Assembly: GCA_947453015.1 (NCBI GenBank)
Contig: CANGFL010000048.1
Span: forward strand, 1 to 8,257
DNA: 8,257 nucleotides
Direction of reading: 5' to 3'
Source of the DNA: Oxalobacteraceae bacterium
Lineage (GTDB): Bacteria > Pseudomonadota > Gammaproteobacteria > Burkholderiales > Burkholderiaceae_D
Numbering within the stretch: the stretch's first letter is position 1; each line of letters begins with the position of its first letter. A program made the translations under genes and the position numbers. Under the pieces are notes generated by a model that searched no databases, was not told the DNA's origin, and saw nothing but the letters and a program-made list of their open reading frames with translations. Of this stretch, positions 1 to 6,632 are shown piece after piece.

Positions 1-1252
1 CCTAAGCGACACCAATCTATCAACAGCCACATCGGTAGTGATTACGGATAGCAGTGGATCGCAGAATAGCTATGGCATTTCATTTGAATCCGGCAGTGCG
101 ACTATCAGTTCTTTAGTCGATGCATTCAATACAAATTACGCTGACAGCATGCCTTTTACGCTATCGGCTGAATCCGACGGCGTACGCCTAAATTGGAATT
201 CGACGGGTGCACAGTCGGGAACGGCATCGATGGTTGTTTCTTCTTACGATAGTAACGACGGCTCGTATTCAACCGCAGTCTATGATGCATCACAGACTGC
301 AGTTGGTGCCTCCGCAGGTGTAAAAGAAATACAAAGTTTTTCGCTGAGCGATTCAGCTATTCAAGGGCAAACAATCACGCTGACCGCGAATGGAACTACG
401 CTCTCATCAGGCCAGATGGCGAGTGATGCAAGCTTGAGTGATCTACTAACGGCGTTTCAATCAGACTCTAATTACGCTTCGGCTGGATTTGAATTGAGTC
501 TGGATTCGGTCGATGGAACGACCGGTAGTTTGATGTTGAACTGGACAACGGCAGCAGCGGTCGATGACCTAGCGAGCTTATCTATTCAAGACACCAGTAG
601 TCCATCTTCGCTGGACGCCAATCAAATTCAGGCGGGGAGTGACACTAATACCAACGATGGCACCACCGAGGTACAACGTATTTCTGTTAGCTCCAGCAGA
701 ATCGCTGGTAAAAATGTACAGATACGATTCGGTGATTTTTCAATGTTTTCTGGTCAGCTCGGCAGCGATACAAGCGTGCAGCAGATGGTTGATTCATTCA
801 CGGCGAATGCTAATTACGATTTAGCCCCATTTACTTTGTCGCAGGATTCGCCAGGCTACCTAAACGTCACCTGGAAAACGTATGGCCCGGTCAGTCAATT
901 GGCAATACTCGATGTTCAACCAGCTAATCCACTGCGATCGCTACTCAAAAATGGCAGCATCAATTCACAACAGGCAGCTAGTTCAATGGCGGCCTCGATT
1001 GATATCGCCCTTCAAACCTTAGCCGATACACGCGATACGATCGGCGTTGCAGGCGTGAAGTTAACGGCAGCAGTAGAAAAATTAGCCTTATCCACTCAGA
1101 GTATTAATCGCTCTTTGACCGGTAGTAATAGTAATTCCTACGCTAAAAATATCGCCTCATTGTTGCGCTCACAGATGGCGGATAATTCGTTACAAGCTGC
1201 CTGGGCTCAGGCGAGTCTTTCATCCAGCGAAGTGGCCAACACCTTGGCGTAA
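1..1252 (+). CDS. Flagellin-like protein with tandem Flagellin_IN-like repeats (3' part; start lies left of the window)
   Basis: The reading frame is open from base 2 to the TAA at 1250-1252; a GTG at 38 is internal, since the repeat pattern already runs through it, so the true start is off the left edge. Residues below are numbered from that GTG. Three diverged repeats of about 85 residues (to 68, 95-184, 210-295) share a pattern of Leu/Val-x-Ala/Ser-Phe, a Tyr, Phe-x-Leu-Ser and a closing Leu-x-x-Trp, resembling the Flagellin_IN segments of the variable surface domain. Residues ~312-404 are helical and match the flagellin C-terminal (D0/D1) pattern: an amphipathic helix with IDIALQTLADTRDTIG, then SYAKNIASLLRSQM and a terminal QASLSSSEVANTLA. 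The visible part has no Cys or His and is Ser/Thr-rich, as usual for flagellins. The likely role is as a filament subunit exported through the flagellar type III pathway. A related hook-associated or giant flagellin-like protein is the alternative. No clear terminator follows. Confidence 0.72.
   Translation, partial: LSDTNLSTATSVVITDSSGSQNSYGISFESGSATISSLVDAFNTNYADSMPFTLSAESDGVRLNWNSTGAQSGTASMVVSSYDSNDGSYSTAVYDASQTAVGASAGVKEIQSFSLSDSAIQGQTITLTANGTTLSSGQMASDASLSDLLTAFQSDSNYASAGFELSLDSVDGTTGSLMLNWTTAAAVDDLASLSIQDTSSPSSLDANQIQAGSDTNTNDGTTEVQRISVSSSRIAGKNVQIRFGDFSMFSGQLGSDTSVQQMVDSFTANANYDLAPFTLSQDSPGYLNVTWKTYGPVSQLAILDVQPANPLRSLLKNGSINSQQAASSMAASIDIALQTLADTRDTIGVAGVKLTAAVEKLALSTQSINRSLTGSNSNSYAKNIASLLRSQMADNSLQAAWAQASLSSSEVANTLA
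2..241 (+). repeat. Flagellin-like repeat unit 1 (partial)
   Basis: This is the first of three diverged copies, cut by the window edge. It shows the core SSLVDAFNTNYADS, then PFTLSAESDG and VRLNWN. It aligns with the cores of units 2 and 3 at Val/Leu-x-x-Phe, Asn-Tyr, Phe-x-Leu-Ser and Leu-x-Trp. The similarity is at protein level; the DNA copies have diverged too far to look like a recent duplication. Confidence 0.55.
320..589 (+). repeat. Flagellin-like repeat unit 2
   Basis: This complete unit covers residues 95-184, counted from the GTG at 38. It begins with VKEIQSFSLSDSAIQGQTIT, continues through LSDLLTAFQSDSNYAS and FELSLDS, and ends with LMLNWTTAAAVDDLASLSIQ. The opening strand pair and the 'GQTITLTANGTTLSSG' hairpin resemble the start of Flagellin_IN motifs. 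Confidence 0.6.
665..922 (+). repeat. Flagellin-like repeat unit 3
   Basis: This complete unit covers residues 210-295. It begins with TEVQRISVSSSRIAGKNVQI, continues through VQQMVDSFTANANYDL and PFTLSQDS, and ends with YLNVTWKTYGPVSQLAILDV. It follows unit 2 after a Ser/Asn/Asp-rich linker and leads directly into the helical C-terminal domain. Confidence 0.6.
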
Positions 1253-1283
1253 TCTGCCTATCGCAGTAAGCAGCGTCGTAATT

Positions 1284-2081
1284 TTATGCAGCAATGCCAA
1301 TGATTACGTTCGATGCATCAAAGTGCGCAAATGCACGTTCGCCTTTTCTTAGCGCTAGCCTATTTAGTTCATCATTCGGTAGGGTGCTTACGAGTTCAAG
1401 ACCTTCGCCACAGTGCATCGTAATTTCTGATTTTTTTTCACCCTGAATAAGCGTTTGGATAATTCCTTCGAAATTATTTTTTGTGATGCTAGTTCGGTCG
1501 CGACTAATCATCACGCCCGACGCTTTAATTAACGCGAAGACTTTTGATCCAATGTCGAGCTGTAGTTCACGACAACTCTCGTGAGTAATTGCGGCTTTCA
1601 TTGTGTGTGATCCGTTGATCAGTAAATCAATTTCATCGCTCACGGGTCCCTGCAAAATAGACACAATGATTGCTGCGAATTGATTCCGTACACTGGTTTT
1701 CATTGCAATGTCAGATTGGGTCGCGTAATCCGCTGAGAGACCGTTTGCTAGCGTGTTCAAGCGCTGAATAAAGCGTTGGTGTTCTTCTTGAATCAACATG
1801 AAATTCTTGAGTAGTTGTCTGCCTCGTGGCGTGAGTTTGGTTCTGCCGCCTCCTTTACCTCCAGCGTATCGTTCAATCAATTCACCGCCCGATAGGGTAG
1901 CCATCTGGTCCATTGCGTCCCATGCACCTTTGTAGCTATATCCAGCCAGTTTGGCTGCTTTAGTCAAATTTTCCAGTTGCTCGATTTGTCGCAACAACTC
2001 TATGCGCTTTCGATTGGCGAGTAACTCGTCGCCTACACGTAAGTGGAGTTCTGCATCGAGGTTGTAATGAATGCTGTCCAT
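1284..2081 (-). CDS. modE: ModE, molybdate-responsive transcriptional regulator
   Basis: From the ATG at 2081 the protein has 265 residues, very close to Escherichia coli ModE. Residues ~15-95 form the LysR-like winged helix-turn-helix, with the family signatures GYSYKGAWDAM (47-57) and GGKGGG (74-79). Residues ~128-195 and ~203-265 are the two Mop folds that bind molybdate at the dimer interface; TSVRNQ (129-134) corresponds to the conserved TSARNQ of known ModE. ModE-molybdate represses mod transport genes and can activate molybdoenzyme and cofactor genes. Here the gene is divergent from the porin-modABC cluster, the expected position for its regulator. The frame extends upstream to a TTG at 2114 (11 more residues). 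I prefer the ATG because homology begins just after it, but neither start has a strong ribosome binding site. Its 3' end faces the flagellin-like gene, 31 bp away. Confidence 0.95.
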   Translation of the reverse strand: MDSIHYNLDAELHLRVGDELLANRKRIELLRQIEQLENLTKAAKLAGYSYKGAWDAMDQMATLSGGELIERYAGGKGGGRTKLTPRGRQLLKNFMLIQEEHQRFIQRLNTLANGLSADYATQSDIAMKTSVRNQFAAIIVSILQGPVSDEIDLLINGSHTMKAAITHESCRELQLDIGSKVFALIKASGVMISRDRTSITKNNFEGIIQTLIQGEKKSEITMHCGEGLELVSTLPNDELNRLALRKGERAFAHFDASNVIIGIAA

Positions 2082-2141
2082 TGTGGGTCCATGCTGGAAG
2101 TGCAAATTTGGCAATAAATCTCGTTACATTGCTAAGCTGAG

Positions 2142-2170
2142 ATCATAACTGGGTTGACTTTCAAATTAAA
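2142..2170 (-). promoter_or_regulatory. Candidate modE promoter
   Basis: On the - strand, a TTTAAT-like -35 (2165-2170) lies 17 bp from a TATGAT -10 (2142-2147). This would start transcription about 20-55 bp ahead of the possible modE start codons. The -35 is weak. It overlaps the porin promoter elements on the other strand, so the two divergent promoters would compete. Confidence 0.3.
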
Positions 2171-2182
2171 GACAAGTAAATT
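2154..2182 (+). promoter_or_regulatory. Candidate sigma70 promoter for porin-modABC operon
   Basis: TTGACT (2154-2159) and TAAATT (2177-2182) are separated by exactly 17 bp, matching 5/6 and 4/6 bases of the sigma70 consensus. The predicted start is near 2189, giving a 5' leader of about 110 nt before the porin. The inverted repeat at 2189-2212 begins at that predicted start, a layout suited to repression. Confidence 0.5.
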
Positions 2183-2188
2183 TTGGTT

Positions 2189-2212
2189 CAAAATGTGTTG
2201 CTATACATTTTG
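2189..2212. promoter_or_regulatory. Perfect inverted repeat, candidate ModE operator
   Basis: CAAAATGT (2189-2196) and ACATTTTG (2205-2212) are perfect reverse complements separated by 8 bp. ModE dimers bind long spaced palindromes, and the Escherichia coli modA operator as I recall it also has two 8-bp arms 8 bp apart. The arm sequence here matches it only partly (ACAT and the outer C/G). Its location at the predicted transcription start and next to modE supports an operator role. Assignment to ModE is inference. Confidence 0.45.
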
Positions 2213-2286
2213 CTTCTTGGGCCTTTAGAGCCTTTTTTTTGTGTTTCAAAATATAAAAAACTAATTTTGAATATGGTGAGCTTATC

Positions 2287-2293
2287 CGAGGAG
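2287..2293 (+). promoter_or_regulatory. Ribosome binding site of the porin
   Basis: CGAGGAG lies 5 nt before the ATG at 2299. It is a clear Shine-Dalgarno sequence and fixes the true porin start at the signal-peptide ORF. The GTG at 2532 in the other frame has no such site. Confidence 0.7.
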
Positions 2294-2298
2294 TTTTT

Positions 2299-3695
2299 AT
2301 GAAATCAATGGCATTCCTGCGAGTGGCTAGCTGCGTTGCCTTGCTTGCCGGACTAACGATTTTTTCTGCTTCAGCACGAGCTGCAGAGGATGTGAAGGCA
2401 TTGCTAGAACTGCTGCTTGAAAAGGGCATCATCACTCAAGATGAGTACGATAAAAAATAAAAAAAGCACAGGAAATCGAAGAAATTCGTGCCTTTAACGA
2501 AGCGCAAGATGTAAGACGAACTAGCGCCGCGGTGGATAAGCGCGTGCAAGAAGAAGCGAAATTCAAAACAGAAATTTATGGTCAGTTATCTGCGGGCTAT
2601 TATCAGGCGTCGAATATGACATCAGCGAATCTTGATGCTAGTGGAATGAGCGATCAACCCAAGGGAAATAATCGCGTAGGGGTAAAAGTCTCGCGTGAGC
2701 TTGATTCCGATTTGCGTGCGATGGTGACATTGGAATCAAATTTTTCAGCCAGAACCGGTGCTCTCGGTCGTGACTCTGCGGGCTACGGCGTGGCGGCTAG
2801 TGGTAATGCAGCTAGCGTATTTGATCGTGAGGCAAACGTTCGGGTGATTTCCAAAACCTATGGCACCTTAATTTTAGGTCGCGGTCCGACGCTGCAGAAT
2901 GATTTAAGTGGAGCCTTTGATTCGCGCCAAAACTGGAATTTTGGTGGGTTAAAGCCGATCGGTCGTTACGTTGGGTTTCATAGCGCTTCGGGGGTCAATC
3001 GTGCAGATAAATTGATTCGCTATATCTCACCGGTGTATGAAGGGTTCAATCTCGATACAGGCATCTCGTTTGGTGGAGTTGCGGGCGATGAAGATAAAGG
3101 TACGAACTACTATCTTGGTGGCCGCTATAAAAACGGTAACCTTGAATTAGGCTACAACCATGCAGAGGTAAAATTAGGAAGCGCCAGTGCACCCACATCG
3201 CAAACAGAGGTGACGAATCGTGTTGATTTTTTTGCGGCGAAATATACGATTGACTCGTGGACCGTAAATGCGGGTTATGTGATGACCCGTAATCCATCAC
3301 TTTCTTCGGGGGGAAGCTTCGATACAGTAAAAACGGCTGGTAAAGTGAATGCCGATACCTGGTTTGCTGGAGCGGTCTATCGATTCACGCCCACTCTCAG
3401 TTGGAACGGAGGGTGGTATCAGGTGAATGATCAGACGGCGCAAACAGTGACTAATAAAAATAATGACGTGACAATGATAGCCACGGGTATTACTTGGTCG
3501 CCCTACAAAGAAATGGATGTTTTTATCGATTATGCGCAGGCGAGCCGTCAGACGGGGGCGACCGGAGCTTTTACTCTGTACGACAAATGGGTGCCCGACA
3601 CTGGTACGGGTGGTAATGCATCTTCCTCGATAGGGTATTCCGAGAGTAAAAAAAGTCAGTCTGGCATATCGATTGGCGCTCTCTATAGATTCTGA
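2299..3695 (+). pseudogene. Gram-negative outer-membrane porin, interrupted by a one-base frameshift
   Basis: The 5' frame (2299-2460) encodes a signal peptide of about 28 residues with an Ala-rich Ala-x-Ala end, then AEDVKALLELLLEKGIITQD and a premature TAA. The same protein resumes in the -1 frame with KKAQEIEEIRAF, a charged helical (coiled-coil-like) periplasmic segment. The barrel starts at EIYGQLSAGYYQ. Typical porin features follow: NNRVGVKVSRELDSDLRAMV, the constriction-loop region with GTLILGRGPTLQNDL, alternating beta strands, and the C-terminal ALYRF with terminal Phe needed for BAM insertion. Restoring one base gives 465 residues. Porins of this family are trimeric barrels passing small anions and solutes. 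The gene lies divergent from modE and 23 bp ahead of modA, suggesting a part in molybdate entry. The 3' frame alone (from GTG 2532) lacks a ribosome binding site and signal peptide. The break may be a real mutation, a slippage-controlled switch or a homopolymer read error. Confidence 0.85.
2452..2465 (+). other. A6-T-A7 tract: site of the porin frameshift
   Basis: Between the Asp codon GAT (2449-2451) and the Ala codon GCA (2466-2468) lie 14 bases, six A, one T and seven A, where 15 are needed. In the first frame this reads Lys-Lys-stop. One additional A before the T would read Lys-Lys-Ile-Lys-Lys, and an additional T would read Lys-Lys-Leu-Lys-Lys. Both join the two porin frames smoothly. 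An extra A after the T would not help because the TAA would remain. Confidence 0.8.
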
Positions 3696-3718
3696 TATTT
3701 TTATCAAAACCAAACATC

Positions 3719-4468
3719 ATGATCCGACATCTCATTAGTTTATGTATGTGCAGCGTTTTTTTGATGGCTGCAAAGGTACAAGCCGTTGAAATCAAAGTCG
3801 CTGTAGCATCTAATTTCGCCAATGTACTCAAAGAGGTTGCTATCGAATTTCAGAAAGACACAGGCCATCAATTAGCCATCACACCAGGCGCGACGGGTAA
3901 GTTCTACGCACAAATTAGCAATGGTGCTCCGTTTGATGTCTTTCTCTCAGCCGATGATGAAACGCCGCGCAAGTTAGCTCAAGAAGGTAAGGCAATCGCC
4001 TCATCACAATTTACCTATGCTATTGGTCGTTTGGCTTTGTGGTCACCTAACCCTGAAATGATAGATAAAACTGCCGATATACTGAAAACAGATAAATTTA
4101 AATTCATTGCGATTGCGAATGCTAAGGTGGCACCCTATGGTCAGGCGGCGGTGCAGACTATGCAAAAATTAGGTGTCCTTACGAAAATTGAGCCTCGCGT
4201 CGTTCAGGGCGAAAGCATCTCGCAAACCTATCAATTCGTTTCAACAGGTAATGCGCAATTGGGATTTGTGGCAATGTCACAGATTGTTGAAAATGGAAAA
4301 ATTAAAATGGGTTCAGCCTGGATAGTGCCTGAGGAAATGCACGAACAATTAAAGCAAGATGCCGTGGTGCTTCAGTCGTGCAAGCACATGTCGGCATGTC
4401 AGGCACTAATAGACTACTTGAAATCCGAAAAAGCTAAAAAATTGATGGCTTCCTATGGTTATAAATAA
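3719..4468 (+). CDS. modA: ModA, periplasmic molybdate-binding protein
   Basis: This 249-residue substrate-binding protein has a signal peptide (cleavage likely after Ala22, V-Q-A). The mature protein starts VEIKVAVASNFANVLKEVA. It resembles the Azotobacter ModA2-like subgroup, with GATGKFYAQISNGAPFDVF (57-75) and LSADDETPRKLAQEG (76-90). Likely oxyanion ligands are Ser31/Asn32, Thr59, the APYGQAA region with Tyr140 (138-144) and the GESISQTY loop (164-171). It captures molybdate (possibly tungstate) in the periplasm and delivers it to ModB. The start is 23 bp after the porin stop without a good ribosome binding site. Its TAA overlaps the ATG of modB by one base (TAATG), implying translational coupling. 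An unusual feature is a Cys pair, Cys221 and Cys227, near the C-terminus, which could form a disulfide in the periplasm. Confidence 0.95.
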   Translation: MIRHLISLCMCSVFLMAAKVQAVEIKVAVASNFANVLKEVAIEFQKDTGHQLAITPGATGKFYAQISNGAPFDVFLSADDETPRKLAQEGKAIASSQFTYAIGRLALWSPNPEMIDKTADILKTDKFKFIAIANAKVAPYGQAAVQTMQKLGVLTKIEPRVVQGESISQTYQFVSTGNAQLGFVAMSQIVENGKIKMGSAWIVPEEMHEQLKQDAVVLQSCKHMSACQALIDYLKSEKAKKLMASYGYK

Positions 4469-5145
4469 TGCTTGATGCTGAAGCACTTCAAGCCCTCTGG
4501 CTTACTCTTCAGCTATCAACGGCAGTTACACTGATCTTGCTGGTGATAGGTACGCCTATCGCATGGTGGTTAGTGCAGACTAGTAGTTGGCTAAAGCGTC
4601 CTATCGGTGCATTGGTTGCCTTGCCGCTGGTTTTGCCTCCTTCAGTATTAGGTTTTTATCTTTTGTTAGCGATGGGGCCGCAGGGTCCGGTGGGTCAATT
4701 CACGCGTTCGCTGGGAGTTGATCAATTACCGTTTACTTTTTGGGGTTTGGTGATCGCCTCAGTTTTTTATTCGCTACCATTCATGGTGCAGCCACTACAA
4801 ACTGCATTTGAAGCAGTGGGCAAACGCCCTATGGAAGTAGCAGCGACATTGCGCGCCACACCACTTGATGCGTTTTTTAGTGTGGCCTTGCCTATGGCCT
4901 TACCAGGGTTTGTAACCGCTTCCATCATGACCTTTGCTCACACCGTTGGAGAATTTGGTGTGGTGCTTATGATCGGTGGGAATATCGCTGGTCAAACGCG
5001 TGTGGCTTCAGTCCAAATTTACGATTACGTCGAAGCGATGCAGTATTCGCAGGCGCATAGTCTTTCAGCCATCTTGTTGTTGTTCTCATTCCTTGTACTA
5101 CTTGCCTTGCAATTGTGGCGACCACAAGCTAAGCGTGAGGTCTGA
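4468..5145 (+). CDS. modB: ModB, molybdate ABC transporter permease
   Basis: This 225-residue integral membrane protein is of typical ModB length, with about five membrane segments (roughly 13-36, 46-69, 89-111, 144-170 and 198-217). The cytoplasmic coupling loop that contacts the ATPase is visible at 122-141: MEVAATLRATPLDAFFSVAL, a variant of the EAA---G motif with Ala where Gly is usual. The conserved end, HTVGEFGVVLMIGG (158-171) followed by TRVASVQIYDYVEA (177-190), is diagnostic for ModB rather than CysT/CysW. It forms the homodimeric inner-membrane pore that takes molybdate from ModA. The ATG overlaps the modA stop by one base, and only one base separates its TGA from the ATG of modC. 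A GAGG within its last codons serves modC. Confidence 0.96.
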   Translation: MLDAEALQALWLTLQLSTAVTLILLVIGTPIAWWLVQTSSWLKRPIGALVALPLVLPPSVLGFYLLLAMGPQGPVGQFTRSLGVDQLPFTFWGLVIASVFYSLPFMVQPLQTAFEAVGKRPMEVAATLRATPLDAFFSVALPMALPGFVTASIMTFAHTVGEFGVVLMIGGNIAGQTRVASVQIYDYVEAMQYSQAHSLSAILLLFSFLVLLALQLWRPQAKREV

Positions 5146-5146
5146 G

Positions 5147-6214
5147 ATGACAGGTATTCACGTTAAGTTACGTATCAACTGGCCGAATTTTTCACTCAAT
5201 GCAGCATTTGAGGCGCCGGGGCAGGGTATCACCGCGTTGTTTGGTCCATCAGGATGCGGCAAGACATCACTGTTGCGTAGCATCGCAGGATTAGAACCGT
5301 CAGCGCGCGGTCATGTGAGTATCAACGGCGTGGTTTGGCAAAGCGATCAGCATTTTATTCCTGCACACCAGCGTGACGTGGGATACGTATTTCAAGAAGC
5401 TAGTTTATTTCCGCATTTGTCCGTGCTGGGAAATGTGCAATTCGGTCGCAAGCGTAGTCATGCGAAAACACATAGTAATTTAGATGCATTGATTGATTTG
5501 TTAGGTATCGCACCCTTACTCAATCGTAAGCCACAGTCACTATCAGGGGGTGAGCGTCAGCGAGTAGGTATTGCGCGTGCGCTGGCGGTGAATCCTCAGT
5601 TGTTACTCATGGATGAACCCTTAGCTGCATTAGATTTGCCGCGCAAGCAGGAAATACTTCCATATCTTGAGCGTCTTCATCGTGAATTGAAATTACCGGT
5701 GCTGTATGTCACTCACTCGCCGGATGAGGTGGTTAGGTTAGCGCATCACATCGTTGTAGTCGATGCGGGCAGGGTGGTATCGAGTGGTTCGGTAGTTGAC
5801 ACGTTATCGCGGGTCGATTTACCGATTCGTTTGGGGGATGATCTGGGCGCGGTGCTGCATGCGTCGGTGGCTGACATTGATTCGCAATGGAAGCTCGCAC
5901 GGCTTGATTTTGCAGGCGGCGTTTTTTGGACACGCGCGCAGCGTTTGTCGGTGGGCGATGCCGTTCGCGTCCGAGTACTAGCTCGCGATGTGAGTATCGC
6001 CCGTGAAAAACCCACGGCCAGCACTATACAAAATGTACTGCCAGCACATATCACTGACATCGTTAATGATGATCAGGATGGGTTAATTCTTGTGCGTGTT
6101 AGGGTGGGAGAATCAGCATTGATTGCGCGCGTTACTCAACGCTCTGTTTCAGAATTAAAACTTGAAGCGGGGCAGGCTGTATGGATACAAGTGAAGTCAG
6201 TTGCGCTTACCTGA
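5147..6214 (+). CDS. modC: ModC, molybdate ABC transporter ATPase
   Basis: The start is the ATG at 5147, 1 nt after the modB stop with GAGG (5137-5140) upstream; the frame is open further left but homology begins here. The 355-residue protein matches the usual ModC length. It shows Walker A GPSGCGKTS (33-41), the Q-loop Gln83, the signature LSGGERQRVGIARAL (132-146), Walker B LLLMDEP (152-158) with catalytic Glu157, the D-loop ALD and the switch His190. After a linker (~225-285), residues ~292-353 form a Mop/TOBE molybdate-binding domain beginning ASTIQNVLPAHITDI. In known transporters this domain can sense internal molybdate and inhibit transport. It powers import through ModB. The first residues of the next gene lie immediately after its stop. 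Confidence 0.96.
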   Translation: MTGIHVKLRINWPNFSLNAAFEAPGQGITALFGPSGCGKTSLLRSIAGLEPSARGHVSINGVVWQSDQHFIPAHQRDVGYVFQEASLFPHLSVLGNVQFGRKRSHAKTHSNLDALIDLLGIAPLLNRKPQSLSGGERQRVGIARALAVNPQLLLMDEPLAALDLPRKQEILPYLERLHRELKLPVLYVTHSPDEVVRLAHHIVVVDAGRVVSSGSVVDTLSRVDLPIRLGDDLGAVLHASVADIDSQWKLARLDFAGGVFWTRAQRLSVGDAVRVRVLARDVSIAREKPTASTIQNVLPAHITDIVNDDQDGLILVRVRVGESALIARVTQRSVSELKLEAGQAVWIQVKSVALT

Positions 6215-6215
6215 T

Positions 6216-6632
6216 ATGGAAATATCGCAATCATCAGTCGCTGTGTTGATTATTTATGACGGCGACTGTACGTTCTGTAATGCGTATACCCAGCGACTAC
6301 AGCTGCAGCAATCGGTGGGTGAGGTTGAGTTACTAAGTGCGCGCTCTGACGATGTGCGAGTTCAGCACTATGTAGATCGTGGATACGATCTTGATGAAGG
6401 TATGTTGGTGGTGACTCAGAACGAGATCTACGCGGGTGCAGCCGCTATGCACTGGCTGTCACTTCATACGTCCGGAGCAGGGTTTTTTGAAGCGATGCAA
6501 GGCTTCATTTTTAGCCGCCTATGGCTAGCTAATCTTCTCTATCCGTTACTTAAACTGGGTCGATGCATTTGGTTAGCAATGCGGGGTCGCGCACTGATTG
6601 GTAAGACCTACAAGCCTAAAAATTCAAGCTGA
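6216..6632 (+). CDS. DCC-family (DUF393) thiol-disulfide oxidoreductase
   Basis: From the ATG at 6216, one base after the modC stop, the product has 138 residues. A TTG at 6201 overlapping modC is possible but less likely. It carries the family hallmark YDGDCTFCN at residues 14-22, giving a thioredoxin-like Cys18-x-x-Cys21 at the end of the first strand. Further family-like elements are the middle segment GMLVVTQNEIYAGAAAMHWL and a hydrophobic C-terminal half (FSRLWLANLLYPLLKLG) that could contact a membrane. No signal peptide is seen. Family members are predicted redox proteins with few proven substrates. The tight spacing makes it the last gene of the porin-modABC operon, so a link to molybdate metabolism is suggested but not shown. 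Its last 9 bases overlap the 3' end of a convergent gene. Confidence 0.88.
   Translation: MEISQSSVAVLIIYDGDCTFCNAYTQRLQLQQSVGEVELLSARSDDVRVQHYVDRGYDLDEGMLVVTQNEIYAGAAAMHWLSLHTSGAGFFEAMQGFIFSRLWLANLLYPLLKLGRCIWLAMRGRALIGKTYKPKNSS

Noticed and set aside
2220..2240. Possible attenuator: GGC-CTTTAGA-GCC followed by eight T in the porin leader
   Set aside because: The stem has only three GC-rich pairs, too weak for a credible terminator, although it would lie within the leader of the porin transcript.
2082..2298. Molybdenum-cofactor riboswitch in the porin leader
   Set aside because: The leader is AT-rich, and I cannot find the multi-helix GC-rich core expected for that class.
2166..2435. An 89-codon - strand frame across the modE-porin control region
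   Set aside because: Its N-terminal serine and alanine runs are the complement of the porin signal peptide and its other part covers the promoter. There is no ribosome binding site or family resemblance.
2532..3695. Separate leaderless porin gene starting at GTG 2532
   Set aside because: There is no ribosome binding site, the homologous sequence continues upstream in this frame to about 2460, and the signal peptide sits in the preceding frame with a strong ribosome binding site. A single frameshifted gene is the better reading.
4976..5146. Upstream extension of modC into modB
   Set aside because: The extra residues are a shadow of the modB C-terminus. The ABC domain begins after ATG 5147, which has its own GAGG.
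5733..6060. Two overlapping - strand frames (66 and 104 codons) opposite modC
   Set aside because: They are shadows of the modC coding strand, with Ser/Arg/Thr-rich low-information sequence and no translation signals.
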